From: Pedobacter terrae
Lineage (GTDB): Bacteria > Bacteroidota > Bacteroidia > Sphingobacteriales > Sphingobacteriaceae
Assembly: GCF_900100705.1 (NCBI RefSeq)
Contig: NZ_FNCH01000028.1
Location: 1 to 56,732, forward strand
DNA: 56,732 nucleotides
Direction: 5' to 3'
Within the stretch, counting starts at the first letter, position 1. Each line of letters starts with the position of its first letter. Of the stretch, positions 1 to 7,995 are shown one piece after another. Below the pieces are notes generated by a model that was not told the DNA's origin, made no database searches, and saw nothing but the letters and a program-made list of their open reading frames with translations. Made by a program: the position numbers and the translations under genes.

Positions 1-95
1 AACGCCCAATCTTTATACATCGACCCTGTTACCTCTGCTGCACAGCTTGCACACGCAAGCGTGATCAATTCGCAGTTGAATGTTACCAAGGAAAA
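1..95. repeat. Terminal direct repeat, left copy (circle junction)
   Basis: These 95 bases are identical to 56638-56732. The gene at 56581 reads in frame across the joined ends into the frame at position 1. This is the usual sign of an assembled circular molecule with overlapping ends, giving a 56,637-bp circle. Confidence 0.93.
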
Positions 96-612
96 ATTAA
101 CCCTGGTCGAGAGGGGGCAATTAGCCGTTACTGGTCAGTTAGGCATTGTCAATGACATGCAAGCAAAAATCTACAGAGGGCTTTCGCAAGTTTCTTCCAT
201 TCTAACGAATCTCGCAGACGTGCAGGAGATATCAAGGATAACTATCGGCATGACAGATGATATTAATAAAGGCATGGCCGTTGCAGCAAAAAACCCCATC
301 CTTTTAGTTTTCGCCGAAGATCAAGCCAACTATTTTTATACGAGAGCCACAAAATTAGCTTTAGAGGTTAGCCAGTTCGCTTTAAAAGGTGGCGAGGGAA
401 ACCTGATGGATGCCGGAGAAAGAGCGAAGCTAATTCATAAGGTAATGACTGAAATGTTAATCCTTCGCTCATTAACTTATGGCATGTACAGGGCTATGTA
501 CTATGCTCAAATGCGAGGTGTATTAAGGTCGCTCAATCCATTCCAAGGATATATAAATATGGATGAACGAATCATGAACGATATCCTTCGAAAACGCAAG
601 TATTTAAAGTAA
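1..612 (+). CDS. Exported conjugation protein of the TraI region, 3' part (gene crosses the circle junction)
   Basis: Joined to 56581-56637 this makes a 222-residue protein. It has a signal peptide of about 21 residues ending in NAQ, then a mostly helical body and the C-terminal tail IMNDILRKRK. It lies directly after traG and before traJ, where CTnDOT-like elements carry TraH/TraI-type genes. It is therefore probably a periplasmic or envelope part of the conjugative type IV secretion system. It is a paralogue of the product at 1266: both end in a YG-x-R-x-MY-x-A-x-x-RG-[VI] stretch, then SLNP and the same tail. I cannot name its exact role. The 5' truncation comes only from where the circle was opened. 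Confidence 0.8.
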   Translation, partial: NAQSLYIDPVTSAAQLAHASVINSQLNVTKEKLTLVERGQLAVTGQLGIVNDMQAKIYRGLSQVSSILTNLADVQEISRITIGMTDDINKGMAVAAKNPILLVFAEDQANYFYTRATKLALEVSQFALKGGEGNLMDAGERAKLIHKVMTEMLILRSLTYGMYRAMYYAQMRGVLRSLNPFQGYINMDERIMNDILRKRKYLK

Positions 613-618
613 TGGCTT

Positions 619-1269
619 ATGAAAAAATTAATATTCACCTTGCTTGTAGGGTTTGTCACCCTACGGGCTAACGCTCAGGTCAACGTTCCGTTATTGCACC
701 AATTGGTAAATGATAGTAAAACAGAGAACAAAAAGCAGATAGACGCAAAAACTGAACAAAGAAATTCTACTGCCATTGAAGAAAGCAATAGAGGGTTAAT
801 GAAGCAGGTTAAAACCAAGTACCGTACCCTGCAAGAGCGTTTCGCAAAAATGAGCATCGTATTTGATGCTGCAAATATCGGCATCAGTGCCACCCCTTTA
901 GTCCGGGAGATTATCAAACAGCAACAGGTAATTGTAACCTATGCGCAGAGCGACCCCGTGTTACTGCCCGTTGCGCTCGACAGCGAAGTAATCTTTGTTA
1001 AACGGGCAAACTCCCTTGTTAACTATTTAATCGGCTTATGCGCAACCGTTGGTGACCTCAACCAAATGAAGGTTAGTGACCGAAGGATACTGTTTCAGCA
1101 CATCATAGACGAATTAAAAGCCATTTCCTATTTATCGGGAGGTGTGGCAAGAACCTTACAGGCAGCCGTTATAAAAAGCCGGGGGACAGACCCTTTTTCG
1201 GACTATGTCAACCGTGAAATGGGGGTAGTTGACGATATAATGAACAACGTTAAAATCCTAAAGCAATGA
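619..1269 (+). CDS. Exported conjugation-cluster protein, unknown role
   Basis: A 216-residue protein with a signal peptide (MKKLIFTLL... ending ANAQ) and a helical body. The early part, about residues 25-75, is charged and coiled-coil-like. It lies 6 bp after the previous gene and overlaps the next by 4 bp (ATGA), so it is co-translated in the tra operon. The C-terminus VVDDIMNNVKILKQ is a diverged form of the IMNDIL tail of its neighbours. It is probably periplasmic and part of the secretion channel's accessory set. No enzymatic motif is visible. Confidence 0.75.
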   Translation: MKKLIFTLLVGFVTLRANAQVNVPLLHQLVNDSKTENKKQIDAKTEQRNSTAIEESNRGLMKQVKTKYRTLQERFAKMSIVFDAANIGISATPLVREIIKQQQVIVTYAQSDPVLLPVALDSEVIFVKRANSLVNYLIGLCATVGDLNQMKVSDRRILFQHIIDELKAISYLSGGVARTLQAAVIKSRGTDPFSDYVNREMGVVDDIMNNVKILKQ

Positions 1270-1931
1270 AGCACCTGTTTATACTTATAGCTTTTCTTTT
1301 CATAATAAAGGGGAGTTATGCTCAAAGAGTAGTGTTTGACCCAGGGCACTTAAATATTGTTAACTCAAATGCTGCCACACGACTTGCGGGAGAGTTTGCC
1401 TATCACGCCTCACTTGAACAAATCCGGAAAAATACAGACGATATTGCCATTAATCTAACCAGTGTTTCCTTGGTGCAAACTATGATACATCGGTCTTTAA
1501 CCGAAATAAACGAAGCATTAAAAGATGCTATACAGGTGAAGCAAATGGCTTATCTGATAGATGATATTTACAGATATAGTGGTGAGGCCATCAAATTAGC
1601 AAAAGGCAATCCTGAACTGATGTTGTTTGCCGAGGAATCAACCCAACAACTAAAATATAGGGGTATCAAAATATTAAGTGAAGTTTCATCAGTAGTACTA
1701 CAGCAAAAAGAAAATGTCCTGATGAACTACAATGTTCGGGACGAGCTTATTAGAAAAGTCCTTGATGAACTACGAATCATGAACGCCTTAATCTATGGAA
1801 TCCGGCAAAATATGTACTGGGCTAAAACACGTGGAGTAATAAAGAGCCTCAATCCATACCGACAGTACATCGATAAAGACCTTGCCATTATGGATGATAT
1901 TTTACGAAAACGCCAAATGATAAAACGATGA
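1266..1931 (+). CDS. Exported conjugation-cluster protein, paralogue of the junction-crossing gene
   Basis: A 221-residue protein with a signal peptide ending SYAQ. The body aligns by eye with the junction-crossing gene in its last 60 residues: YG-x-R-x-N-MYWA, RGVIKSLNP, then IMDDILRKRQ. It starts inside the stop of the previous gene (4-bp overlap). Two such paralogues with a third relative between them suggest tandem duplication in this part of the operon. Likely an envelope component of the mating apparatus; its function is unknown. Confidence 0.75.
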   Translation: MKHLFILIAFLFIIKGSYAQRVVFDPGHLNIVNSNAATRLAGEFAYHASLEQIRKNTDDIAINLTSVSLVQTMIHRSLTEINEALKDAIQVKQMAYLIDDIYRYSGEAIKLAKGNPELMLFAEESTQQLKYRGIKILSEVSSVVLQQKENVLMNYNVRDELIRKVLDELRIMNALIYGIRQNMYWAKTRGVIKSLNPYRQYIDKDLAIMDDILRKRQMIKR

Positions 1932-1934
1932 ATT

Positions 1935-2726
1935 ATGAAAACGACTTTTATATTGCTCATACTAACAGGAATGGGCTTTTCCTGCTTTGCACAAAAAATC
2001 ATTAAAGACAAGGCCATCATCTACCAACAAGAAAGGATGGTATATAAACAATGGGATAAAGATAAGTTTGTCCCTGAATTTAAATGGTACAACCCCGGCT
2101 CTTATGCTGCCTATGCTTTAACGTGGCTATTGCAGCCAGGATATAAAAACGGCCCTGATATACGGCCACTTCGGGCAGGTGGTGAACAAACACAGCGCCT
2201 TGCTTTGGCAGCAGCCATGCAGGTATCATCCAACTTTTATAAGAAGGAAGCCGATACATTAAGAAATACTGCACTTGCGGAATTTTACAATTATTCCGGC
2301 ACCGTATCAGCCACAGACCCACTCTATAACCTTTACTATAAAAAAGAACTTGCCCCACTGGACAACATTGAGGCTAATGCCTTTAAAAATGTTCCTGCCA
2401 ACGTCGTTTTGTATATGGCTGAAAGTGGCGCTTATAACTGGTATTTCACTGAAATGAACAGCTTGCGAGAACGGTTCGAAAATGCTAAACGGGTTGATAT
2501 CGACAGAGGCCAGCGTATCCTATTGTATCACCGTATCATGTTGGAGCATCGAAAATTAGCCGAGAACTGGAAATACAAATTAGCAATGTCTGAAATGATG
2601 CTTGCCTATAAAGAGAAGATGAAGAATAAAATTGAAAAAGGCAATATCTACTTTAATGGTACCACCAAAAGCGAGGACGAGATCATGAACGATATTTTAA
2701 AGAACCGAAAAACACTTAAACCATGA
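1935..2726 (+). CDS. Exported conjugation-cluster protein before TraJ
   Basis: A 263-residue protein with a signal peptide ending CFAQ. It has a tryptophan-rich early segment (WDKDKF...FKWYNPGSY), a helical middle and a C-terminal tail IMNDILKNRKTLKP, the same tail type as the upstream genes. It overlaps traJ by 4 bp. Position and the shared tail place it with the periplasmic TraI-region proteins of Bacteroidota conjugation systems. I recognise no domain beyond that. Confidence 0.73.
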   Translation: MKTTFILLILTGMGFSCFAQKIIKDKAIIYQQERMVYKQWDKDKFVPEFKWYNPGSYAAYALTWLLQPGYKNGPDIRPLRAGGEQTQRLALAAAMQVSSNFYKKEADTLRNTALAEFYNYSGTVSATDPLYNLYYKKELAPLDNIEANAFKNVPANVVLYMAESGAYNWYFTEMNSLRERFENAKRVDIDRGQRILLYHRIMLEHRKLAENWKYKLAMSEMMLAYKEKMKNKIEKGNIYFNGTTKSEDEIMNDILKNRKTLKP

Positions 2727-3889
2727 ATAAAAAACACGTAATACTACTTATCCTGATAGTCGGGATAATGTTCACCAGTTTAAGTGTAAGCGCACAAACG
2801 CCAGTCGGGAACGACCAATATAAAGATGCAGTTAGCTTCTTGCAGGGCAATGGGGTTTACGACCGCCCAGTAATGAAGTTTTTTGAAGGTATGAGAGATT
2901 ATGCCTTTGGCAACTTTGCAGCATTCATTTACGATGCGCAGGGGTTGGCCTGTATCTTTATGCTGATGTTTTTCTCCATAAAGTCTTATGAAATGATGTC
3001 AGGTGATAAGCAATTGGAGGTAATGCCCCTATTAAGACCGTTTGGTTTGATGATGGTCATTATGTGGTGGGGCGTTTTTTGTAGGGTGCTTGCTTATCCA
3101 ACTGATCTTGTCGCTGCCAAGGCCGAAGCAATGTTTGGGGAGCAGCAAGACGAAATCAATAACATGCGGTTTGAACGGGCTGCTCTAATGATACAGGTTG
3201 CCGATCAGTTAATGACCTTTCAGGCCAAGACCGAAATAGCAGCAGACGAGGCCAAAGAAACCAATCAGGGTGTAGGAAAGCAAATCGTTGAAAGTGTAAA
3301 GGGGTTCTTTGCGGATAACATATACAATCCTATTGTCGAAATGAAAATAAGGATGCAAACCAGTCTGCAACTACTTGTCACGCAAGCTTTGGAACTTATT
3401 GCCTTATGGATATTAAGGATTTGCGTGTATGTGGTTTTCATGCTTCAAATTATCTATTCCACCATCTTAGTTATACTTGGTCCGTTTTCGGTGGCGGTTA
3501 GCGTATTACCTGCTTATAGGGACGCATTTAGCACATGGGTAGCACGGTTCGTTTCGGTAAACTTATACGTAGGCGTTGCTTATTTAATTCTGTATGTCGT
3601 TGGAATGCTGCAACAGTATGCCATGAGCGTTGAGATCGAAAAGTATAAATCTTTAGTCAATGGTAGCGGTGATGCAATGGAGAAAATGGCATGGTTGGCC
3701 GGAAACGGAGTGTTAAGCTTTGGGCTTGTAATTGTAGCCTTCTTTGTCGGTGCTATTGCCATTACCACCGTCCCAAGTATAAGCACCTGGATAATCTCAA
3801 CTTCCGGTATTTCTTCGGCTGCATCAACAGCAGCACGTACAGGTTCGCAGGTTGGAAGAATGGCATCAGCAGCCGTATTCAAAAAATAA
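2723..3889 (+). CDS. traJ: Conjugative transfer protein TraJ (VirB6-like membrane channel protein)
   Basis: A 388-residue protein with a signal peptide (ending VSAQ), then several hydrophobic segments near residues 75-130, 230-275, 285-310 and 335-360. An amphipathic charged stretch lies between (about 140-220). This layout and the early AFIYDAQGLACIFMLMFF region match TraJ of CTnDOT-like elements, the counterpart of VirB6 in the inner-membrane channel. It starts 4 bp inside the previous gene. A hairpin terminator follows directly, at 3911. Confidence 0.88.
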   Translation: MNKKHVILLILIVGIMFTSLSVSAQTPVGNDQYKDAVSFLQGNGVYDRPVMKFFEGMRDYAFGNFAAFIYDAQGLACIFMLMFFSIKSYEMMSGDKQLEVMPLLRPFGLMMVIMWWGVFCRVLAYPTDLVAAKAEAMFGEQQDEINNMRFERAALMIQVADQLMTFQAKTEIAADEAKETNQGVGKQIVESVKGFFADNIYNPIVEMKIRMQTSLQLLVTQALELIALWILRICVYVVFMLQIIYSTILVILGPFSVAVSVLPAYRDAFSTWVARFVSVNLYVGVAYLILYVVGMLQQYAMSVEIEKYKSLVNGSGDAMEKMAWLAGNGVLSFGLVIVAFFVGAIAITTVPSISTWIISTSGISSAASTAARTGSQVGRMASAAVFKK

Positions 3890-3910
3890 CTTTTCTTAAT
3901 CACAGTAGGG

Positions 3911-3937
3911 AGGGCTTGAATTTTTCAAGCCCTTTTT
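3911..3937 (+). terminator. Hairpin terminator between traJ and traK
   Basis: AGGGCTTGAA, a 3-base loop, then TTCAAGCCCT followed by a T run: a 10-bp perfect stem. It lies inside the tra operon, so it probably causes partial termination and lowers expression of traK onwards relative to traJ. Confidence 0.8.
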
Positions 3938-3955
3938 ATTTAAACCGTATTTACC

Positions 3956-4570
3956 ATGCTAATTAAAAATATAGAGAATAAAATAAGGTTGGCCTTATTT
4001 ATCGCATTAGGAAGCTTTATCACATCTATTGTTATAGCGGTGATAGTTTCTGTATCTGCATATAAACAGGTAAGCAGCGCACGGGAAAACATTTATATCC
4101 TTGATAATAATGTACCCATTTTAGCGAAGCAAACTAACATGCAGCTTAACAGACCCGCAGAATATCGGGCGCACATTGACTTATTCCATTCTATCTTTTT
4201 TTCGCTAACACCCGATGACAAGTACATAGAATACCAAATGAAACGGGCTATGTATTTGGTTGATGAAAGCGGAGCCTTACAGTACAACAACCTAAAGGAA
4301 AAGGGCTTTTTTAACTCTATCCTTTCTTCAAGTTCCGTCTTAACCCTACAGACAGACAGCATACAGCTTGATATGGTCAACAAACGCTTTATCTATTACG
4401 GAAAGCAGATCATTGATAGACGCAGCTCGACAGTGACACGCTCGCTTATTACAACGGGTAATCTTAAGGATATACCAAGGAGCGATAACAATTCGCACGG
4501 AGTATTAATCACCAATTGGAAAACACTTGAAAACAAAGATTTAAGCAATGTTCAAAAGAATCAGTTCTAA
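3956..4570 (+). CDS. traK: Conjugative transfer protein TraK (VirB8-like)
   Basis: A 204-residue protein with one N-terminal membrane helix (about residues 13-33, beginning ALFIALGSFITSIVIAV) and a periplasmic domain. Length, topology and position after traJ match TraK of Bacteroidota conjugation clusters, the VirB8-type assembly factor. The early motif LDNNVPILAKQTN is typical of the family. It overlaps the next gene by 23 bp, so translation is coupled. Confidence 0.87.
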   Translation: MLIKNIENKIRLALFIALGSFITSIVIAVIVSVSAYKQVSSARENIYILDNNVPILAKQTNMQLNRPAEYRAHIDLFHSIFFSLTPDDKYIEYQMKRAMYLVDESGALQYNNLKEKGFFNSILSSSSVLTLQTDSIQLDMVNKRFIYYGKQIIDRRSSTVTRSLITTGNLKDIPRSDNNSHGVLITNWKTLENKDLSNVQKNQF

Positions 4571-4994
4571 AGTTGACCCTGATGCAACAGTTGCAAAGGA
4601 GATACGCAAAGAGTTTGGAAAGTACTTTGACCAAGCAACCGATAGCCGAAACAGGTTCTTAAGTGCATACCCCAAGCAAATATTTATCGGTATGGTTGCG
4701 CTAATTGTTATTTCGGCCATTGTCTGTTTTTTAATCCTAACTCCCGATCAACGGCAGAAAGAAAAGATGCCGGATTTCTTCAAGGGTACTACCCATGTTG
4801 GCAATGAGGTTACCGATGGTGTAGGGCAGATCATCGACCTGGGCACAAAAATATCGGATTTAAATACGCTACGAAAACAGGTTGAGGCGGTTTTAGCAAA
4901 ACCTAAATTAACTCATGCAGATACGCTTTTTTTAGAAAAGGCCATCCTGCAATTGGAACAGAGTAACAAACCACGTAATCAAAAGAAGCCATGA
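4548..4994 (+). CDS. Single-pass membrane protein in the TraL position
   Basis: A 148-residue protein with a charged cytoplasmic N-terminus of about 40 residues, one membrane helix (about 46-66, IGMVALIVISAIVCFLIL) and a periplasmic helical tail. It sits between traK and traM, overlapping both (23 bp and 4 bp), where TraL is found in related systems. Assignment rests on position and topology, as the sequence itself is weakly diagnostic. Confidence 0.7.
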   Translation: MFKRISSKVDPDATVAKEIRKEFGKYFDQATDSRNRFLSAYPKQIFIGMVALIVISAIVCFLILTPDQRQKEKMPDFFKGTTHVGNEVTDGVGQIIDLGTKISDLNTLRKQVEAVLAKPKLTHADTLFLEKAILQLEQSNKPRNQKKP

Positions 4995-6241
4995 AAATAG
5001 ATTTTAAAAAACCGAAGTATGTTATCCCAATTATCATACTTCCTTTCCTTTTCCTGTTTTTTTATGCTTACAAATCATTTAGTAAGGGTGAAGAAAAGGC
5101 GGTAGAGGATAAGCCGGAATTGCAGTCAAACGTAGCACCAGTATCCGAGGATATCAAAAAACGAGAACTGGGGAACAAGCTTGACGCTTTCAAAGACCAG
5201 TATAAAACAGGTGACGGTTATACAGCAGTTGGCGCTTTGGAAGAAGATCCTACGGCATCGGGCGTATTGGAAGGCCAGTATAATGACCGTGAGAAATATG
5301 TTTTGGATAGTATCGATGCAGCTTATAAAGCCAGGTTCGGAAAATCGCCCAACTCCAAGGGAAGCAGCTATTCGGGTTCAGGCCGAAACGCTATACCGAG
5401 AAGTATGTCAGCATACGAAAACAGGGGCAGCAGCAACACCTTAAGCAGAGAAGATCAGGAATTAGCAAATGCCCTATCCAACTTAAAAGGTACAGGCAAT
5501 TCCACCAGAGCGCAACAGAGTGGGCAAAACCCAAAGGAAAAATACGAAGACCCAATGGCCTTGTTTCGTGAGCAAATGAAGCTGATTGATAGTGTAGGAA
5601 AGGCGAACGACCCCGATTACAAAGCCCAAAAGCAAAAAGAAGCATTACTGAATAAGGTCGATAACCAAGTAGCCAAAATGCCGAAGCTGGATGTTGAAAA
5701 AGCTTCAAACATGAATGATGCTTTTAATACTGTTCAGGTAGCTAAGAAAAACGATTTTATCAAAGCTATTATAGACCAAACGGTCACAGGATATGCAGGT
5801 TCAAGGGTTCGTATTCGCTTATTGGAGGATATTAAAGCAGGAAAGCACTTAATTAAAAAGGGGACATACATCTATGCTCTTATATCAGGCTTTGAACAAC
5901 AACGGGTAAAATTGACCGTCACGTCTGTTATGACTGATGATAAGATACTGCCAGTTAAATTAGAATTGTACGATCTGGACGGTATGCAAGGGCTATTCGT
6001 TCCGGCATCCGCTTTTAGGGCTTTTACAAAAGAGGTGAGCGATTTGGGTTCAAGTATTCAGATGCAGCAAGACCCATCAAGCGCAAACCAACTTTACATG
6101 AGTGCCTTATCTAAACTTTTTACCTCGACTTCTACGGCCATATCCAAACTTATCAGGCAAAATAAAGCAAAGTTGAAGTACAGCACTTTCGTGTACCTGA
6201 TTGACCCGGACGAATTAAAAGAACAACAACAAAACTACTAA
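4991..6241 (+). CDS. traM: Conjugative transfer protein TraM (VirB10-like)
   Basis: A 416-residue protein with a membrane helix at about residues 12-28 and a long low-complexity Ser/Asn/Gly-rich periplasmic spacer (about 110-180). The C-terminal domain starts near 245 with a VTGYAGSRVRIRLLEDI segment, then a beta-rich KKGTYIYALISGF stretch. This is the TraM layout and corresponds to VirB10, which bridges inner and outer membranes. It overlaps the previous gene by 4 bp and is followed by traN after 11 bp. Confidence 0.9.
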   Translation: MKIDFKKPKYVIPIIILPFLFLFFYAYKSFSKGEEKAVEDKPELQSNVAPVSEDIKKRELGNKLDAFKDQYKTGDGYTAVGALEEDPTASGVLEGQYNDREKYVLDSIDAAYKARFGKSPNSKGSSYSGSGRNAIPRSMSAYENRGSSNTLSREDQELANALSNLKGTGNSTRAQQSGQNPKEKYEDPMALFREQMKLIDSVGKANDPDYKAQKQKEALLNKVDNQVAKMPKLDVEKASNMNDAFNTVQVAKKNDFIKAIIDQTVTGYAGSRVRIRLLEDIKAGKHLIKKGTYIYALISGFEQQRVKLTVTSVMTDDKILPVKLELYDLDGMQGLFVPASAFRAFTKEVSDLGSSIQMQQDPSSANQLYMSALSKLFTSTSTAISKLIRQNKAKLKYSTFVYLIDPDELKEQQQNY

Positions 6242-6252
6242 AGAACAGACCC

Positions 6253-7101
6253 ATGAAAAAGATACGTATATTATTATCAATGGTTTCCCTTTTAGCATTT
6301 AATGGCTATTCGCAGGAAAAAATAAAGGACGGTACATTACAGAAAAGTAAGCTTGAAAAAATTTACATAACACGGGATGTATCATTACACTTTGTATCAC
6401 CCGAGCCAATCCAATATGCGGATATCTCTACAAAAAGCATGTTGGGTGATTTGCCCGTTAAAAATGTTTTAAGAATAAAATTCATTCCCGATAGCGCAAA
6501 GCAATACGGTTTCGTAAACCGGAGCCTGGGCATAGTTACTGTTGTTGGTGAAAAGTTTATCGCCCAGTATGATGTTTGGTATACCGAGAACGAAGAAAGT
6601 GTTCAAACGCAAATTGAAATCCTGCCAAAGAACACAAATCCTTTAGACGTAGGCAATATTCCTATGTCACAGAATGACCTTCATAATTATGCTTTACAGG
6701 CATTAAAGAAAGGAACCAAGACCCACGCCATACGCTCGTCAGCTTATGGAATGGACGCACAGGTAAATAACGTGTACACAGTTGACGATTATGTATTTAT
6801 TGATGTGACCTACTCAAATAATACCAATCTTAAATATGATGTTGACGAGTTCCGTTTTAAAATCGATGATAAGCGAATTACAAAGGCTACAAACGTACAG
6901 TCGATTGAGGTAAAGCCTGTTTATCAGCTTTATAATAAAGCGTCATTTAAACGGACATACAGGAACGTGTTTGCCTTTAAAAAGTTCACATTCCCCGATA
7001 ACAAGGTCTTAGCCATTGAACTTACTGAAAAACAGATATCAGGTCGTGTTATAACACTACAGCTTGATTATTCGGACGTACTTAACGCAGATACCCTATA
7101 A
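6253..7101 (+). CDS. traN: Conjugative transfer protein TraN (VirB9-like, DUF4138 type)
   Basis: A 282-residue protein with a signal peptide ending GYSQ and a beta-rich body. Typical TraN stretches are visible: HFVSPEPIQYADIS near the start, DYVFIDVTYSNNTNLKYDVDEF in the middle, and FKRTYRNVFAFKKFTFPDNK towards the end. TraN is the VirB9 counterpart of the outer-membrane core complex. The stop and the next start share one base (TAATG), so translation with traO is coupled. Confidence 0.9.
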   Translation: MKKIRILLSMVSLLAFNGYSQEKIKDGTLQKSKLEKIYITRDVSLHFVSPEPIQYADISTKSMLGDLPVKNVLRIKFIPDSAKQYGFVNRSLGIVTVVGEKFIAQYDVWYTENEESVQTQIEILPKNTNPLDVGNIPMSQNDLHNYALQALKKGTKTHAIRSSAYGMDAQVNNVYTVDDYVFIDVTYSNNTNLKYDVDEFRFKIDDKRITKATNVQSIEVKPVYQLYNKASFKRTYRNVFAFKKFTFPDNKVLAIELTEKQISGRVITLQLDYSDVLNADTL

Positions 7102-7571
7102 TGAAAAAGGCACTTTTATTTGCCTTTATATTTATGGCAGCCATAAATGTTAAGGCGCAAAACGGAACCAAATTTTTCAGCTTAAGGGGCGGTTGGGTTG
7201 CAAAGAACGCATTCACCGGAACGCTAAGCCTCGATGTCAGCACGAAATATTTCAACCAAAATGAAATCTATGCTGAATACTATCAGAACTATAAAAACCA
7301 TGATCTTAAAACCGTCATGGGCGGGTTTGTTCTTAAACCCGTTATGTTCCGAAACGGCAATACCGCTTTGAGGTTTAGGTTAGGCGCAGGATTAGGCTCT
7401 ACAACCCGAAAGTTTGTTGCAGCCCCACAGGTCGGATTAGAGTATGCGCAAAGCATCGGGAAGGGTTTTGACCTTCTTATCATCAATCGTAATCAGGTGT
7501 TATTCTGGGGTGATAAAACCGATAAATGGCGCATAGGACTTGAAGCAGGTATCAGAATACCTATAAACTAA
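7101..7571 (+). CDS. traO: Conjugative transfer protein TraO
   Basis: A 156-residue protein with a signal peptide ending VKAQ. The body is a predicted small outer-membrane-like beta structure of alternating polar and hydrophobic strands (FFSLRGGWVAKN, YAEYYQNYKNHD, LRFRLGAGLGS), ending in WRIGLEAGIRIPIN. Order after traN and size fit TraO of Bacteroidota conjugation clusters. It probably sits in the outer membrane next to TraN. Confidence 0.85.
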   Translation: MKKALLFAFIFMAAINVKAQNGTKFFSLRGGWVAKNAFTGTLSLDVSTKYFNQNEIYAEYYQNYKNHDLKTVMGGFVLKPVMFRNGNTALRFRLGAGLGSTTRKFVAAPQVGLEYAQSIGKGFDLLIINRNQVLFWGDKTDKWRIGLEAGIRIPIN

Positions 7572-7581
7572 ATCTATTGTT

Positions 7582-7920
7582 ATGGAACAGATCATTAAAC
7601 AACCCCCAATTATCAAATTGCCACATCTTGGTTTAATTGCAATAGGCATTTGCCTTGTTGTCTTGTCCGTGATAGTCGAACCGTATATTTCTCTTAACAG
7701 GACGGGCGTTATCGTATTTGCAATTGCTTTCGGGCTATTGGTAGTCGAATGCACTTTGTTTACTGTTATTATCCGTTCGATGATATCCAAAAGGACCAAG
7801 TTAGAAAGTTGGTCAAGGAAAAATAAGATCATAGCTTCTACAGTGATAGTTGGCGCTTTTTTGTGGACACTCATGCTATATGAAATCTGCAAAGTTGTTT
7901 ACTACAACGTATTTGCTTAA
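7582..7920 (+). CDS. Small membrane protein of the tra operon
   Basis: A 112-residue protein with three hydrophobic segments: about residues 13-30, 40-63 and 83-108. No domain is recognised. It is 10 bp downstream of traO and followed by a terminator-like hairpin, then the coupling-protein gene. A role in the transfer apparatus is inferred from position only. Confidence 0.65.
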   Translation: MEQIIKQPPIIKLPHLGLIAIGICLVVLSVIVEPYISLNRTGVIVFAIAFGLLVVECTLFTVIIRSMISKRTKLESWSRKNKIIASTVIVGAFLWTLMLYEICKVVYYNVFA

Positions 7921-7944
7921 GGGCTGAATAGCCGAATCGTTAAG

Positions 7945-7974
7945 AAAGATGGTAAGAAATTGCCATCTTTTTTT
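7945..7974 (+). terminator. Hairpin terminator before the coupling-protein gene
   Basis: AAAGATGG pairs with CCATCTTT across a 10-base loop and is followed by further T residues. It lies in the 75-bp gap before the VirD4-type gene and could uncouple its transcription from the channel genes. Confidence 0.7.
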
Positions 7975-7995
7975 ATACCCTAACTTTTATTTAAA

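Noticed and set aside
2080..2358. Open frames on the minus strand inside tra genes (for example 2080-2358 and 5391-5708)
   Set aside because: They are shadows of well-supported plus-strand genes with signal peptides and operon overlaps, and they have no recognised features.
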